Shown here piece after piece: positions 16,950 to 25,076 of a stretch of 32,097 nucleotides of DNA. The stretch is from assembly GCA_031289095.1 (NCBI GenBank), contig JAITQD010000110.1, forward strand, positions 1-32,097, read 5' to 3'. The DNA comes from Azoarcus sp. (GTDB lineage Bacteria; Pseudomonadota; Gammaproteobacteria; Burkholderiales; Rhodocyclaceae). Positions within the stretch are counted from its first letter, which is position 1. Each line of letters begins with the position of its first letter. Below the pieces are notes generated by a model. It made no database searches. It was not told the origin of the DNA and saw nothing but the letters and a program-made list of their open reading frames with translations. The position numbers and the translations under genes were made by a program.

Positions 16950-18884
16950 TCAGCCTTGATCCGGCAGCAGATCTTCAAGCTGCGCCGACAATTCCAGCCA
17001 GCGCGTTTCGGCTTCCTCGATCCAGGCGGACAGATCGGCCTGACGCTTGAGCAGTTCCTGCCATTGCGCGCGCTTGCCGGGATCGGCGGCATCATAGAAC
17101 GCGGGATCGGCAAGCCGCGCTTCGAGCAGATTTTTTTCGCCCGACCAACCGGCCAGTTTTTTTTCGATTTGTCCGACTTCTTTGACGAGCGGTCGCCGCG
17201 CCGCGAGCATGGCCTGACGCTCGGCCTCGACCTGGGCGCGACCCGCGCGGCGCAACGCACGCGCAGCATCCGGCCCACCCCGGTTCCGCTCGGTGCGACG
17301 CGCCGCCAGCCAGTCGCGGTAATCGTCGATGTCGCCGTCGAAAGGCTGGAGGCGACCGCCATCGACCAGCAACAGGCGGTCGCAGCACGCCCGCAACAAG
17401 GCGCGGTCGTGCGAGACCAACACCATGGCCCCGTCGTATTCCTGTAGCGCAAGGGTCAGCGCATGACGCATTTCGAGATCGAGGTGATTGGTGGGTTCGT
17501 CGAGCAACAACAGATTGGGACGCCGCCAGATGAGCAGCGCCAGGGCCAGGCGCGACTTCTCGCCGCCGGAAAATGGCCCGCAAGGCGTGGTGGCCGGCGT
17601 GGAACGGCCATCCTTGCCATCGCCGCGAAAATCGAAACCGCCAAGGTAGTCGCGCAAATCTTGCTCGCGCGCGGCGGAATCAAGCCGCGTCATGTGCTGG
17701 AGCGCAGATTCGTCCGGGCGCAGGGCTTCGAGTTGGTGCTGGGCAAAATAGCCGATCGCCAACCCTTTGCCCTCGCGTCGCCGCCCCGTCCGTAGCGCCA
17801 ATTGCCCGGCCAGCATCTTGATCAGGGTTGATTTGCCAGCTCCGTTCCTGCCCAGCAGGCCGGTGCGCTCGCCGGGTCGCAAGCTCAGAACGATGTTTTC
17901 GAGCACGTTCGCCTCGCCGTGCCCCACCGCGCCATCCTCGATTTGCAAAAGCGGATCGGGCGCCGCTGGCGTCGCACGGAATGAAAAGGAAAACGGCGTA
18001 TCGACGTGAGCGGCGGCGACCCGCTCCATGCGTTCGAGCGCTCTGATCCGGCTCTGCGCCTGCCGCGCCTTGGTGGCCTTGGCGCGAAAACGCCGGATGT
18101 AATCCTCCATGTGCGCGACCTCGCGCTGCTGGCGCTCAAACAACGCCTGCTGCTGGGCCAGCCGTTCGCCGCGCTGGCGCTCGAAATCGGAATAACCGCC
18201 GCTGTAGAGCGTGAGCCGCCCCTGCTCGATGTGCGCGATGTGATCGACACAGGCATCGAGAAAATCGCGGTCGTGCGAAACCATCATCAAGGTGCCGCGA
18301 TAGTCGCGCAGCCATTGTTCGAGCCAGATCACCGCGTCGAGGTCGAGGTGATTGGTCGGCTCATCGAGCAGCAGCAGGTCGGAACGGCACATCAGCGCCT
18401 GTGCGAGATTGAGCCGCATCCGCCAGCCACCGGAAAAGTCCGCCACCGCCCGTTCCGCGTCGGCGGGCGCGAATCCCAGTCCGTCGAGCAGTGCCGCCGC
18501 GCGCGAGCGCGCCGTGTAAGCATCGGCTTCCTGCATGCGCGCATGCAATCCGGCAATGCGCACCCCATCGTGGGCGGCCTCGGCCACCCCCAGTTCCGCT
18601 GCGATACGGCGCAGTTCGGCGGCGCCGTCGAGCCCGTACTCGATGGCCGCGCACGGCAAAGCGGGCGTCTCCTGCGCGACGTGAGCAATCGTCCAGGCAG
18701 GCGGCAATGCCAGGTCGCCCCGATCCGGAAACAACTGTCCGCGCAGCAAGGCGAACAGGCTCGATTTGCCACTGCCGTTGGCGCCGGTGAGGCCCACTTT
18801 CCAGCCCGGAAATATCTGGAGCGACGCCTCTTCGATCAGGAGACGCGCGCCCCGGGCAAGACACAGATTACGAAAACAGATCAC
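16950..18884 (-). CDS. yheS: ABC-F family ATPase YheS
   Basis: A 644-residue ABC-F protein with two ATPase domains. Domain 1 has Walker A GANGSGKSS (about 34-42), signature FSGGWRMRL and [12 protein letters not shown]. Domain 2 has [18 protein letters not shown] and [12 protein letters not shown]. Between them lies the interdomain linker with a charged helical pair (FRAKATKARQAQSR). The C-terminal 110 residues form an additional coiled coil, as in E. coli YheS, which has similar length. YheS acts on the ribosome and has been linked to relief of translational stalling. It is the second ABC-F in the window. It converges with the HD-GYP gene (17 bp apart) and diverges from the following coiled-coil gene. 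Confidence 0.93.
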   Translation of the reverse strand: MICFRNLCLARGARLLIEEASLQIFPGWKVGLTGANGSGKSSLFALLRGQLFPDRGDLALPPAWTIAHVAQETPALPCAAIEYGLDGAAELRRIAAELGVAEAAHDGVRIAGLHARMQEADAYTARSRAAALLDGLGFAPADAERAVADFSGGWRMRLNLAQALMCRSDLLLLDEPTNHLDLDAVIWLEQWLRDYRGTLMMVSHDRDFLDACVDHIAHIEQGRLTLYSGGYSDFERQRGERLAQQQALFERQQREVAHMEDYIRRFRAKATKARQAQSRIRALERMERVAAAHVDTPFSFSFRATPAAPDPLLQIEDGAVGHGEANVLENIVLSLRPGERTGLLGRNGAGKSTLIKMLAGQLALRTGRRREGKGLAIGYFAQHQLEALRPDESALQHMTRLDSAAREQDLRDYLGGFDFRGDGKDGRSTPATTPCGPFSGGEKSRLALALLIWRRPNLLLLDEPTNHLDLEMRHALTLALQEYDGAMVLVSHDRALLRACCDRLLLVDGGRLQPFDGDIDDYRDWLAARRTERNRGGPDAARALRRAGRAQVEAERQAMLAARRPLVKEVGQIEKKLAGWSGEKNLLEARLADPAFYDAADPGKRAQWQELLKRQADLSAWIEEAETRWLELSAQLEDLLPDQG

Positions 18885-18957
18885 GCTCGAATACGCAGAC
18901 GATGAAGGAAAGGCGCTATTCTACGCACACTCGAATTTGCGCCACCGTGTGTCCCGC

Positions 18958-19548
18958 ATGCCTGCCCGTTTCCCGCTTCGCCTTCTCGCCTGCCTTTTGC
19001 TTGTCGCGCCAGTCATTCCGGCCACCGCCGACGACGCCCCCCCGCCCGACCCCGCCAAACTTGTCGAGGACTTGCGCGACGAAGCCGACCGCCTGCGCGA
19101 CGAAGCCGATGCGGCCTACCAGACGGCGGAAGCGGCGTGCTACAAGCGGTTTCTGGTCAATAACTGCATCGACGACGCCAAGTCCGAACGCCTGACCGTC
19201 GTCCGTCGCGCGCGCGCGCTCGAAACCGAAGCGCACCAGATTGATCTCGCCGAACGCAACCGAGTCGCCACCGAAGCAGCGAAAAAGACCGCGGAACATG
19301 GCGCCAAGCCGCACCCGGACGTTACCGGGCCAAGCGCCGACACCGCCACACCGAGACTGCGCCCCGACAACAACACGAGCGCGCCGCGCAAACCCGCCGC
19401 GCGTCAGAGCGCGAACAAGAAACCCCGCGCCAAGTCCCGCGCGGAAGCCGCCCGCCGCGCCGAGGCTGCCCGCCGCGACCGTGAACGCTACGACGCCCGC
19501 ATCCGCGAACTCGAAGAAAAAAAAGCGCGCGACGAAGACGGACGCTGA
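18958..19548 (+). CDS. Secreted coiled-coil protein of unknown function
   Basis: A 196-residue protein not recognised as a named family. Residues 1-24 look like a signal peptide (basic start, LLACLLLVAPVIPATA). Heptad-like charged helices follow (about 33-105), containing two cysteines in the motif CYKRFLVNNC, which could form a disulfide in the periplasm. The region from about 110 to 196 is low-complexity, rich in Pro, Ala, Lys and Arg, and ends in a second charged helix. The start at 18958 gives the signal peptide. The upstream in-frame extension overlaps yheS on the other strand. I recall similar short proteins with a C-Y-x-x-F-x-V-N-x-C motif in other betaproteobacteria, but no function. 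It converges with apbE, 8 bp apart. Confidence 0.75.
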   Translation: MPARFPLRLLACLLLVAPVIPATADDAPPPDPAKLVEDLRDEADRLRDEADAAYQTAEAACYKRFLVNNCIDDAKSERLTVVRRARALETEAHQIDLAERNRVATEAAKKTAEHGAKPHPDVTGPSADTATPRLRPDNNTSAPRKPAARQSANKKPRAKSRAEAARRAEAARRDRERYDARIRELEEKKARDEDGR

Positions 19549-19556
19549 ACGGCTCG

Positions 19557-20708
19557 TCAGTCGACCACGTTCACTTCGAGCGGCACCGGGAATTCCAGCC
19601 GCGCCCGGAGTGCTCGCGTGACTTCGATGCGCCCGCCGGCCCCCACCCGCAAGGCATGATCAATGGCGAAATGGCGCGTCTGTTCGCGCCAGCCGTCGCC
19701 CGCCAGATAGGCGGGTTTACTTGCCGCATCCGACAGGGCGCCGACGTTCGGGCGTGGCGTCACCAGCACGGTCAGCGCCTGTGTGGCGCGCGCCGGCTCT
19801 CCGGTGCGCGGGTCGATCAAATGGGCGTAACGCACACCGTCGAGTTCAAAGTAACGTTGATAGTCACCGGAAGTGCCCACCGCCTCGCCGTCGTAGAGCG
19901 GCATCGTCGCCAGCGTCGCGGGCTGACGCGGGTGCTGGACGCCGATTCGCCACGGCTGGCCGCCCTTGCCGCCCAGGGCGAGGATGTTGCCGCCGATGTT
20001 GATGAGCGCATTGTGGATGCCCTGTTCGCGCAAAATGGCGGCGGCGCGGTCGAGCGCATAGCCTTTGGCATAGCCGCCGAGGTCGATCTTCACCGCCCGG
20101 TTGCGGCTGGAGACGCGGTTGCCGTCGATCACGAGGTCGCGCATGCGCGGCTGCGCGGCCTTGAGCGCGGCGAGCGCCGCCGGGTCGGGCCGGACGGGTA
20201 CGAAGGTGTCAGAGTGGAACCCCCAGAGTTCGATCAATCCGCCGAGGGCGGGGTCGAACAGTTCATCGCCGCTGGCGGCCATCCGCTGCGCGTCACGCAA
20301 CATTGCCGCCAATTCGGGCGAGACTTCGAGGGATTCGCCGCGCGCGAGCGCGTCGTTGAGTGCGGTCAGTTCCGACGGTTCCCAGGCATGATAGGCGCGA
20401 TGCAGGCGGTCGAACTCACGCAACACGGCGGCCATTGCGGCATCGGCGCGCGCGTACTCACTGCCATAGACGGCCACCTCCACTCGCGTCCCGAAAACAT
20501 AGGCTTCGCGCTGAAAAATCTGTTCCCGTGTGCACCCTGCCAACAGGGTACACACCAACAACAGCGGCAAAAAAATCGCGCGTAATATCTCCGATGACCT
20601 TCCAGGCGGGTGGCCCGTTTCTTTGGCCGTCTGGCGAGGACTGTCCGAGTCAAATTTGTGGCCGTCGTCATCGAACGCCCGATCCGGATGAAAACCACTG
20701 TCATTCAT
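19557..20708 (-). CDS. apbE: FAD:protein FMN transferase ApbE (lipoprotein), start altered by repeat element
   Basis: ApbE transfers FMN from FAD to threonine in target proteins outside the cytosol. Visible signs are a lipoprotein signal (hydrophobic stretch ending LLAGC, Cys59 here), VKIDLGGYAKGYALDRA, NIGGNILALGGK, TSGDYQRYF and YAHLIDPRTG. In the metal-binding motif the usual D-A-x-x-T reads SDAASK, so the Asp is kept but Lys replaces Thr. The frame is open up to 21020. The nearest ATG before the signal peptide is 20708, which leaves 43 polar residues before the hydrophobic stretch, far too long a lead for a normal lipoprotein. Another ATG at 20828 overlaps the gshB stop (TGATG). The conserved part starts near residue 43 and would give about 341 residues, normal for ApbE. 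The true start is therefore uncertain. Confidence 0.88.
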   Translation of the reverse strand: MNDSGFHPDRAFDDDGHKFDSDSPRQTAKETGHPPGRSSEILRAIFLPLLLVCTLLAGCTREQIFQREAYVFGTRVEVAVYGSEYARADAAMAAVLREFDRLHRAYHAWEPSELTALNDALARGESLEVSPELAAMLRDAQRMAASGDELFDPALGGLIELWGFHSDTFVPVRPDPAALAALKAAQPRMRDLVIDGNRVSSRNRAVKIDLGGYAKGYALDRAAAILREQGIHNALINIGGNILALGGKGGQPWRIGVQHPRQPATLATMPLYDGEAVGTSGDYQRYFELDGVRYAHLIDPRTGEPARATQALTVLVTPRPNVGALSDAASKPAYLAGDGWREQTRHFAIDHALRVGAGGRIEVTRALRARLEFPVPLEVNVVD

Positions 20709-20811
20709 GGCATCCCGTACCTGTCGTCCTGATGGCAAGGCCACGCGCCCCGAAGGGGCAAGCCATTCAACGAGTTCCGCAGCCATACGGCCAAAGAAAC
20801 GGGCCACCCGC
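20606..20811. repeat. 206-bp element with perfect 25-bp terminal inverted repeats
   Basis: The 25 bases at 20606-20630 are the exact reverse complement of 20787-20811, enclosing 156 bp. Similarity continues inward in diverged form (GGCCGT-n-TGGC...GGA on both sides). Each arm holds a small CGGG-TGG-CCCG hairpin followed by TTTCTTT pointing inward, so the right arm may also work as a weak terminator of gshB. A further small hairpin (GCCCC-GAA-GGGGC, 20747-20759) is inside. No target-site duplication was found and there is no transposase. It lies between the gshB stop (20828) and the signal peptide of apbE. MITE-like insertion, REP-type doublet or invertible segment are all possible. Confidence 0.8.
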
Positions 20812-20827
20812 TCTCCCCGCCGTCCCA

Positions 20828-21778
20828 TCAAACGCACAGCCGCTCCAGCATGCCGATTGCCAGTCCCGCAACATCGAACCCTTGCTGTGCGGTAATTTCC
20901 ACCATGCAAGTCGGGCTGGTCACGTTGATCTCGGTGAGATGCCCGTCGATAATATCGAGCCCGACGATCAGCAAGCCGCGCTTCCACAGGATCGGGGCGA
21001 GAAAGCCGGCGATTTCCCATTCGCGCACGGTCAGCGGCATTGCCACGCCGCGCCCGCCGGCGGCGAGGTTGCCGCGTGTTTCGCCTTCGCGCGGGATGCG
21101 CGCCAGCGCATAGGGCACAATTTCGCCGCCGATGATGAGCACCCGTTTGTCGCCGTCGCGGATACCCGGCAAGTAGTGTTGCGCCATGATCGTGCGTGCG
21201 CCGTTGCAGGTGAGGGTTTCGACGATCACATTGCGGTTGGGGTCTTTGGCGGCGACGCGGAAGACCTGGCTGCCGCCCATGCCGTCGAGCGGTTTCAGCA
21301 CAACGTCGCCGATTTCGTCGATAAAAGCGTGGATGCGCCCCGGTTCGCGCGCCACCAGCGTGACGGGGATGAATTGCGGAAATTCGGTGATCGCCAGTTT
21401 TTCGGAATGATCGCGCACCGCGCGCGGGGCGTTGAACACGCGCGCACCCGCCACGGCGGCGCGCTCAAGCAGCCAGGTCGCGGCGACGTATTCAAAATCG
21501 AATGGCGGGTCTTGCCGCATCAACACCGCATCGAACGCAGAGAGGGCGCGAACGTCTTCCTCGTCCGCCGTGTACCAATCGTGGTCATCGGCATGCAGGG
21601 CGAGCGGCGCAGCGCGCGCAGCGACCACACCGTCGCGCCAGACAATATCCTCGCGCCGGATCGCCCATACCGCATGACCACGCGCGGCGGCGGCGCGCAT
21701 CATCGCCACGCTGGAATCCTTGTAGGCTTTCAGCTCCGGCAGCGGATCGACGATGAAAGCGAACTCGAACGACGTCAT
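20828..21778 (-). CDS. gshB: Glutathione synthetase GshB
   Basis: A 316-residue ATP-grasp ligase that joins glycine to gamma-glutamylcysteine. It has the family opening FIVDPLPELKAYKDSSVAMM, DAVLMRQDPPFD (about 98-109), the ATP-binding VLKPLDGMGG, and EINVTSPTCMVEI near the end, the metal and glycine site of GshB. The start at 21778 has GAGGGG 7 nt upstream. The longer in-frame start would overlap gshA. It follows gshA after 16 bp, so the pathway is encoded as a unit. Its stop lies 16 bp from the right arm of the inverted-repeat element. Confidence 0.96.
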   Translation of the reverse strand: MTSFEFAFIVDPLPELKAYKDSSVAMMRAAAARGHAVWAIRREDIVWRDGVVAARAAPLALHADDHDWYTADEEDVRALSAFDAVLMRQDPPFDFEYVAATWLLERAAVAGARVFNAPRAVRDHSEKLAITEFPQFIPVTLVAREPGRIHAFIDEIGDVVLKPLDGMGGSQVFRVAAKDPNRNVIVETLTCNGARTIMAQHYLPGIRDGDKRVLIIGGEIVPYALARIPREGETRGNLAAGGRGVAMPLTVREWEIAGFLAPILWKRGLLIVGLDIIDGHLTEINVTSPTCMVEITAQQGFDVAGLAIGMLERLCV

Positions 21779-21794
21779 GAGTAGCCCCTCTTGA

Positions 21795-23117
21795 TCAAAG
21801 CGCGGGCGCAGCCTCGGCGACACCCGCGACGGCAGCCGCCTTGTCAGGATGGGTCTCCTCGATTTCGACCGACGCAGCAAGCAGCGCCAGGCGCGCGATC
21901 ACGCCATAGACATAAAAACGATTGGGCGCGGCATCCAGCGCCTGCCGGCAATCGGGCGTACAACACGGCGAATCGAACGCCAGAGGCCGAAACTCCATAC
22001 CCGGCGCGTTGAGGTTCTCATCGCTGCCGCGCGCCGTGTGCACACGGTAGAACCCCCCGACCACGTAGTGATCCAGCATATAGATGACCGGCTCCGCCGC
22101 TGCGCCCTCGATGGTCTCGAACGTGCGCACCCCTTCCTGCACGATGACCTCCCCGACCGCCAGCCCTTCCTTCACCACCGCCATCTTGTTGCGCTGGCGA
22201 CGGTTGAGGCCCACAACCTCTGAGGCGTTCTTCACCGTCATCACCCCCATGCCGTAAGTGCCGGCATCGGCCTTGACCACCACGAAGGGTTCGTCGTCGA
22301 TACCGTACTCGCGGTACTTGCGGCGGATATCGACCAACAGGGCGTCGACCTGGGCGGCCAGACACTCCTCGCCAGCGCGCTCCTGGAAATTGATTCCCCC
22401 GCAGACAAGGAAGGCCGGGCCGATGCGCCACGGATCAATGTCGATTTCTTCCGCGAACGCCCGCAGCACCCGTTCATACACCGCAGCGTGGCGCGACTTG
22501 CGGCGCGTATGCCAGCCCGCGTGCAGTGGCGGAATCAGCCATTGCTCGTCCAGTCCCGCGAGAATCTCGGGCACCCCGGCGGAAAGGTCGTTGTTGAGCA
22601 AAATAGCGCAGGGATCGAACCCCTCCAGTCCCAGGCGATTACCCTGCCGCCGCAGCGGCTCCAGCGTCAGGCTCGACCCATCGGAGAGCATCAGCGTCGT
22701 CGGCGCGACAAGCTCGGGCAACAGGCTGCCGATACGCACTTCCAGCCCGGTCAGGCGCAAGATGGCCGCCAGCCGCGCCACGTTCCGCAGATAAAACTGG
22801 TTGCGGGTGTGATTCTCGGGAATCAACAACACGCGTCTGGCGCCAGAACACAGACGCTCAACCGCAACCTGCGCGGCCTGCACGCACAAGGGCAGAAAAG
22901 CGGGGTTGAGATTGTTGAACCCGCCGGGAAACAAATTCATGTCGACGGGCGCGAGCTTGTACCCGGCATTGCGCAAATCGACCGAGCCGTAAAACGGCGG
23001 TACACGGTCGCGCCATTGTTCGCGGAACCATCGTTCAATCGTAGTGGCGTGATCGAGAAACTGGCGCTCCATTTCAAGCAGAGGGCCGGAAAGCGTGGCG
23101 GGAATACGGAGATCCAT
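21795..23117 (-). CDS. gshA: Glutamate-cysteine ligase, A. ferrooxidans type
   Basis: A 440-residue ligase making gamma-glutamylcysteine, the first step of glutathione synthesis. It belongs to the betaproteobacterial/Acidithiobacillus type of GshA, not the E. coli type. Recognisable stretches are YGSVDLRNAGYKLAPVDMN (about 44-62), NNLNPAFLPLC, LIPENHTRN, and VVKADAGTYGMGVMTV (about 287-302), which resembles an ATP-grasp loop. The ATG at 23117 begins a normal-length protein. A TATAAT (23183-23188, minus) just upstream may give gshA its own promoter as well as read-through from the upstream genes. Confidence 0.93.
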   Translation of the reverse strand: MDLRIPATLSGPLLEMERQFLDHATTIERWFREQWRDRVPPFYGSVDLRNAGYKLAPVDMNLFPGGFNNLNPAFLPLCVQAAQVAVERLCSGARRVLLIPENHTRNQFYLRNVARLAAILRLTGLEVRIGSLLPELVAPTTLMLSDGSSLTLEPLRRQGNRLGLEGFDPCAILLNNDLSAGVPEILAGLDEQWLIPPLHAGWHTRRKSRHAAVYERVLRAFAEEIDIDPWRIGPAFLVCGGINFQERAGEECLAAQVDALLVDIRRKYREYGIDDEPFVVVKADAGTYGMGVMTVKNASEVVGLNRRQRNKMAVVKEGLAVGEVIVQEGVRTFETIEGAAAEPVIYMLDHYVVGGFYRVHTARGSDENLNAPGMEFRPLAFDSPCCTPDCRQALDAAPNRFYVYGVIARLALLAASVEIEETHPDKAAAVAGVAEAAPAL

Positions 23118-23182
23118 GCAAGTCTTCTGGTTGGGATGTCATGGGCAAGCAGCCGTCATCGCTTGCACGAATGGTGAATATT

Positions 23183-23188
23183 ATTATA
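23183..23188 (-). promoter_or_regulatory. Possible -10 box of a gshAB promoter
   Basis: A perfect TATAAT on the minus strand overlaps the stop codon of the Gx-family gene and lies about 66 bp before the gshA start. No convincing -35 hexamer was found at the usual distance, so the assignment is weak. Confidence 0.35.
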
Positions 23189-23759
23189 ACTGCGGCGGCG
23201 CGTCCTCTTTGATGCCGCCCGCCCCACGCCGTTCCCCGTCCAGGCGGCGCATTTCGCGCAGCAGCGCGGCGGCGGCAAAGCCGTTGACCACGCCGAAAAG
23301 CACCGCTGCCCCACCCATGAGTGGTGCAAGATAAAACACCCCATCGTGGGGCACCAGCCACAGGCGGGCGACGACGAGTTGCGCACCGATATGGGCGAAC
23401 GCAGCCAGGATGCTGTGACTGACCGGCCCAAACCAGCGCCGTGGCAACCGCATCGCCCCGGCCAACACGAAAAGGCTCGCCAGCGCCCCGGCAAGACTCA
23501 GGAAAAACCCGGGCGCGAGAAATTGTCCAAGCAACAGACTGGCGGCAAACACCCGCAACAACGACACCCACGCCGCTTCACGCCAGCCCCAACGCGCCAG
23601 CACCACCAGGGTGACAATGTTGGCAAGACCCGGCTTGACGCCGGGCAACGGCAGGGGAATGGCCGCCTCGGCCACCGTCAGCGCGATGGCCGCCGCCGCG
23701 TGACGCGCAATGCGGCGATCCTCGACCGTGGGCGTGAGTTCAATAACTGAGCGAGTCAA
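23184..23759 (-). CDS. Gx transporter family membrane protein (EetB-like)
   Basis: A 191-residue membrane protein with about five hydrophobic helices between residues 20 and 170. It contains AEAAIPLPLPGVKPGLANIVTL, the conserved early segment of the family once called heptaprenyl diphosphate synthase component I (PF07456), now seen as an S-component-like transporter. In Listeria the homologue EetB belongs to the flavin-based extracellular electron-transfer locus. The start must be the TTG at 23759 (no ATG or GTG is in frame before the first helix). It overlaps the end of the NusG-II gene by 20 bp, which suggests translational coupling. The substrate is unknown. Confidence 0.85.
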   Translation of the reverse strand: MTRSVIELTPTVEDRRIARHAAAAIALTVAEAAIPLPLPGVKPGLANIVTLVVLARWGWREAAWVSLLRVFAASLLLGQFLAPGFFLSLAGALASLFVLAGAMRLPRRWFGPVSHSILAAFAHIGAQLVVARLWLVPHDGVFYLAPLMGGAAVLFGVVNGFAAAALLREMRRLDGERRGAGGIKEDAPPQL

Positions 23760-24126
23760 AACCCCCTCCTCGCCCGGTCAACGTCAGGCTGACTTCATTG
23801 GGAGCGCAAATCGCCACCGCGCCGGCGCGGGTCAGCCAGCCCTGCCGCACGCAATATTGGCGCGGGCCTGGGTCGGAAGCGACGCGGGCGCGACCGGGTT
23901 CGATTTCGATCACCGTCACGCCCAGCGGCCCCGGCGCCACAATGCGGCGCACCCGGGAAAGGTCGGTCTCGGCAAAAACCTTGCCGCCCGTACGCACGAC
24001 AACACCATCGGGCACACCGCCGCGCCACAGGTCGAACCCGGCGACAACGCACAGCACGGCCCCGAGCGCCACGACGGCGCAGTCGCCGGGTCGCAGCAAT
24101 TCCCGCCACGCCGCGAACGGGCGCAT
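23740..24126 (-). CDS. NusG domain II-containing protein (EetA-like)
   Basis: A 128-residue protein with one N-terminal membrane helix (about 16-34) and an outward-facing small domain. It contains GPLGVTVIEIEPGRARV and RQYCVRQGWL...AICAPNEVSL, typical of the stand-alone NusG domain II family (PF07009) with two conserved cysteines. It is unrelated in function to the transcription factor NusG. The Listeria homologue EetA is encoded beside EetB in the extracellular electron-transfer locus. The ATG at 24126 overlaps the rapZ stop (TGATG), and its own end overlaps the EetB-like gene, so three genes are tightly coupled. Confidence 0.87.
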   Translation of the reverse strand: MRPFAAWRELLRPGDCAVVALGAVLCVVAGFDLWRGGVPDGVVVRTGGKVFAETDLSRVRRIVAPGPLGVTVIEIEPGRARVASDPGPRQYCVRQGWLTRAGAVAICAPNEVSLTLTGRGGGFDSLSY

Positions 24127-24995
24127 CACCCGTCCGTCGCGCGATCCCCCATGCGCCGCTCCGCCGCACGATGACGGACAAGCATGCGGTTGCTCGCGCG
24201 GAAAGCGTCGGCAAGGCGTTCGACGATGTAGATCGAACGATGCTGCCCACCCGTGCAACCGATGGCGACGGTGAGATAGCTGCGATTATCGTGGATGAAA
24301 CTCGGCAACCAGGAAGCAACGAAACGGCGAATGTCTTCGATCATGCGATCAACTTCGGATAACTGCGCGAAATAGGCGATCACTTCCGGATCGCGCCCGG
24401 TCAGCGGACGAAGACGCGGATCGTAATAGGGATTGGGCAGGCACCTGACGTCGAACACCATGTCGGCATCAAGCGGAATGCCGTATTTGAAGCCGAAGGA
24501 CTGAAACATCAGGATGAGCCCCTCGCTCGCCTCGACTTCGACGAAATCCCGCACCCGGTTACGCAGGATATTGGGGTGCATGTCGCTGGTGTCGATACGG
24601 TGGCCGAGCAGGGAAATACCGTCGAGCATTTCGCGTTCGCGGCGAATCGCTTCTTCGAGCGAAGCACCTTCTCCCGCCAGCGGATGACGGCGGCGCGTCT
24701 CGGAAAAACGGGCGATCAGCGTATCGTCACGCGCATCAAGAAAAATAAAGCGCAAATCCTCGGCGATTTCGCGCAACGGCGCCATCTGGCGCGGCAGCGC
24801 CGCGACGCTGTCGCCGGAGCGTACATCGACCGACACGGCAATGCACCGATAACCGGCGTTGCGCAGGGACGTCACCAGTTGCGGCAGCAACATGGCTGGC
24901 AGATTGTCGACGACGTAGTACCCGGCGTCTTCGAGCACCTTGAGCGCGATGCTCTTGCCCGAGCCGGACAGGCCGCTGATCAAAACGAGTTGCAT
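24126..24995 (-). CDS. rapZ: RNase adapter protein RapZ
   Basis: A 289-residue nucleotide-binding protein with Walker A GLSGSGKS (8-15), the RapZ core ([23 protein letters not shown]) and a C-terminal GCTGGQHRS motif. In E. coli, RapZ senses glucosamine-6-phosphate and directs RNase E to the GlmZ small RNA. In other proteobacteria the targets may differ. In many genomes rapZ sits near hprK/ptsN, but here its neighbours are galE and the NusG-II gene. The start at 24995 is right at the conserved [15 protein letters not shown]. Confidence 0.96.
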   Translation of the reverse strand: MQLVLISGLSGSGKSIALKVLEDAGYYVVDNLPAMLLPQLVTSLRNAGYRCIAVSVDVRSGDSVAALPRQMAPLREIAEDLRFIFLDARDDTLIARFSETRRRHPLAGEGASLEEAIRREREMLDGISLLGHRIDTSDMHPNILRNRVRDFVEVEASEGLILMFQSFGFKYGIPLDADMVFDVRCLPNPYYDPRLRPLTGRDPEVIAYFAQLSEVDRMIEDIRRFVASWLPSFIHDNRSYLTVAIGCTGGQHRSIYIVERLADAFRASNRMLVRHRAAERRMGDRATDG

Positions 24996-25076
24996 GACCG
25001 TAGGGAAAGGAAAAAAAGAGAAATCCGACGGGTCACTATAGCGGGTCGCACCCGCCCTTGCCACGCGTTTTGCGCC

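Noticed and set aside
21791..21798. TTGATCAA palindrome, like an FNR half-site pair
   Set aside because: It lacks the four-base spacer of an FNR dyad and falls within the end of gshA and the gshB leader, so chance is likely.
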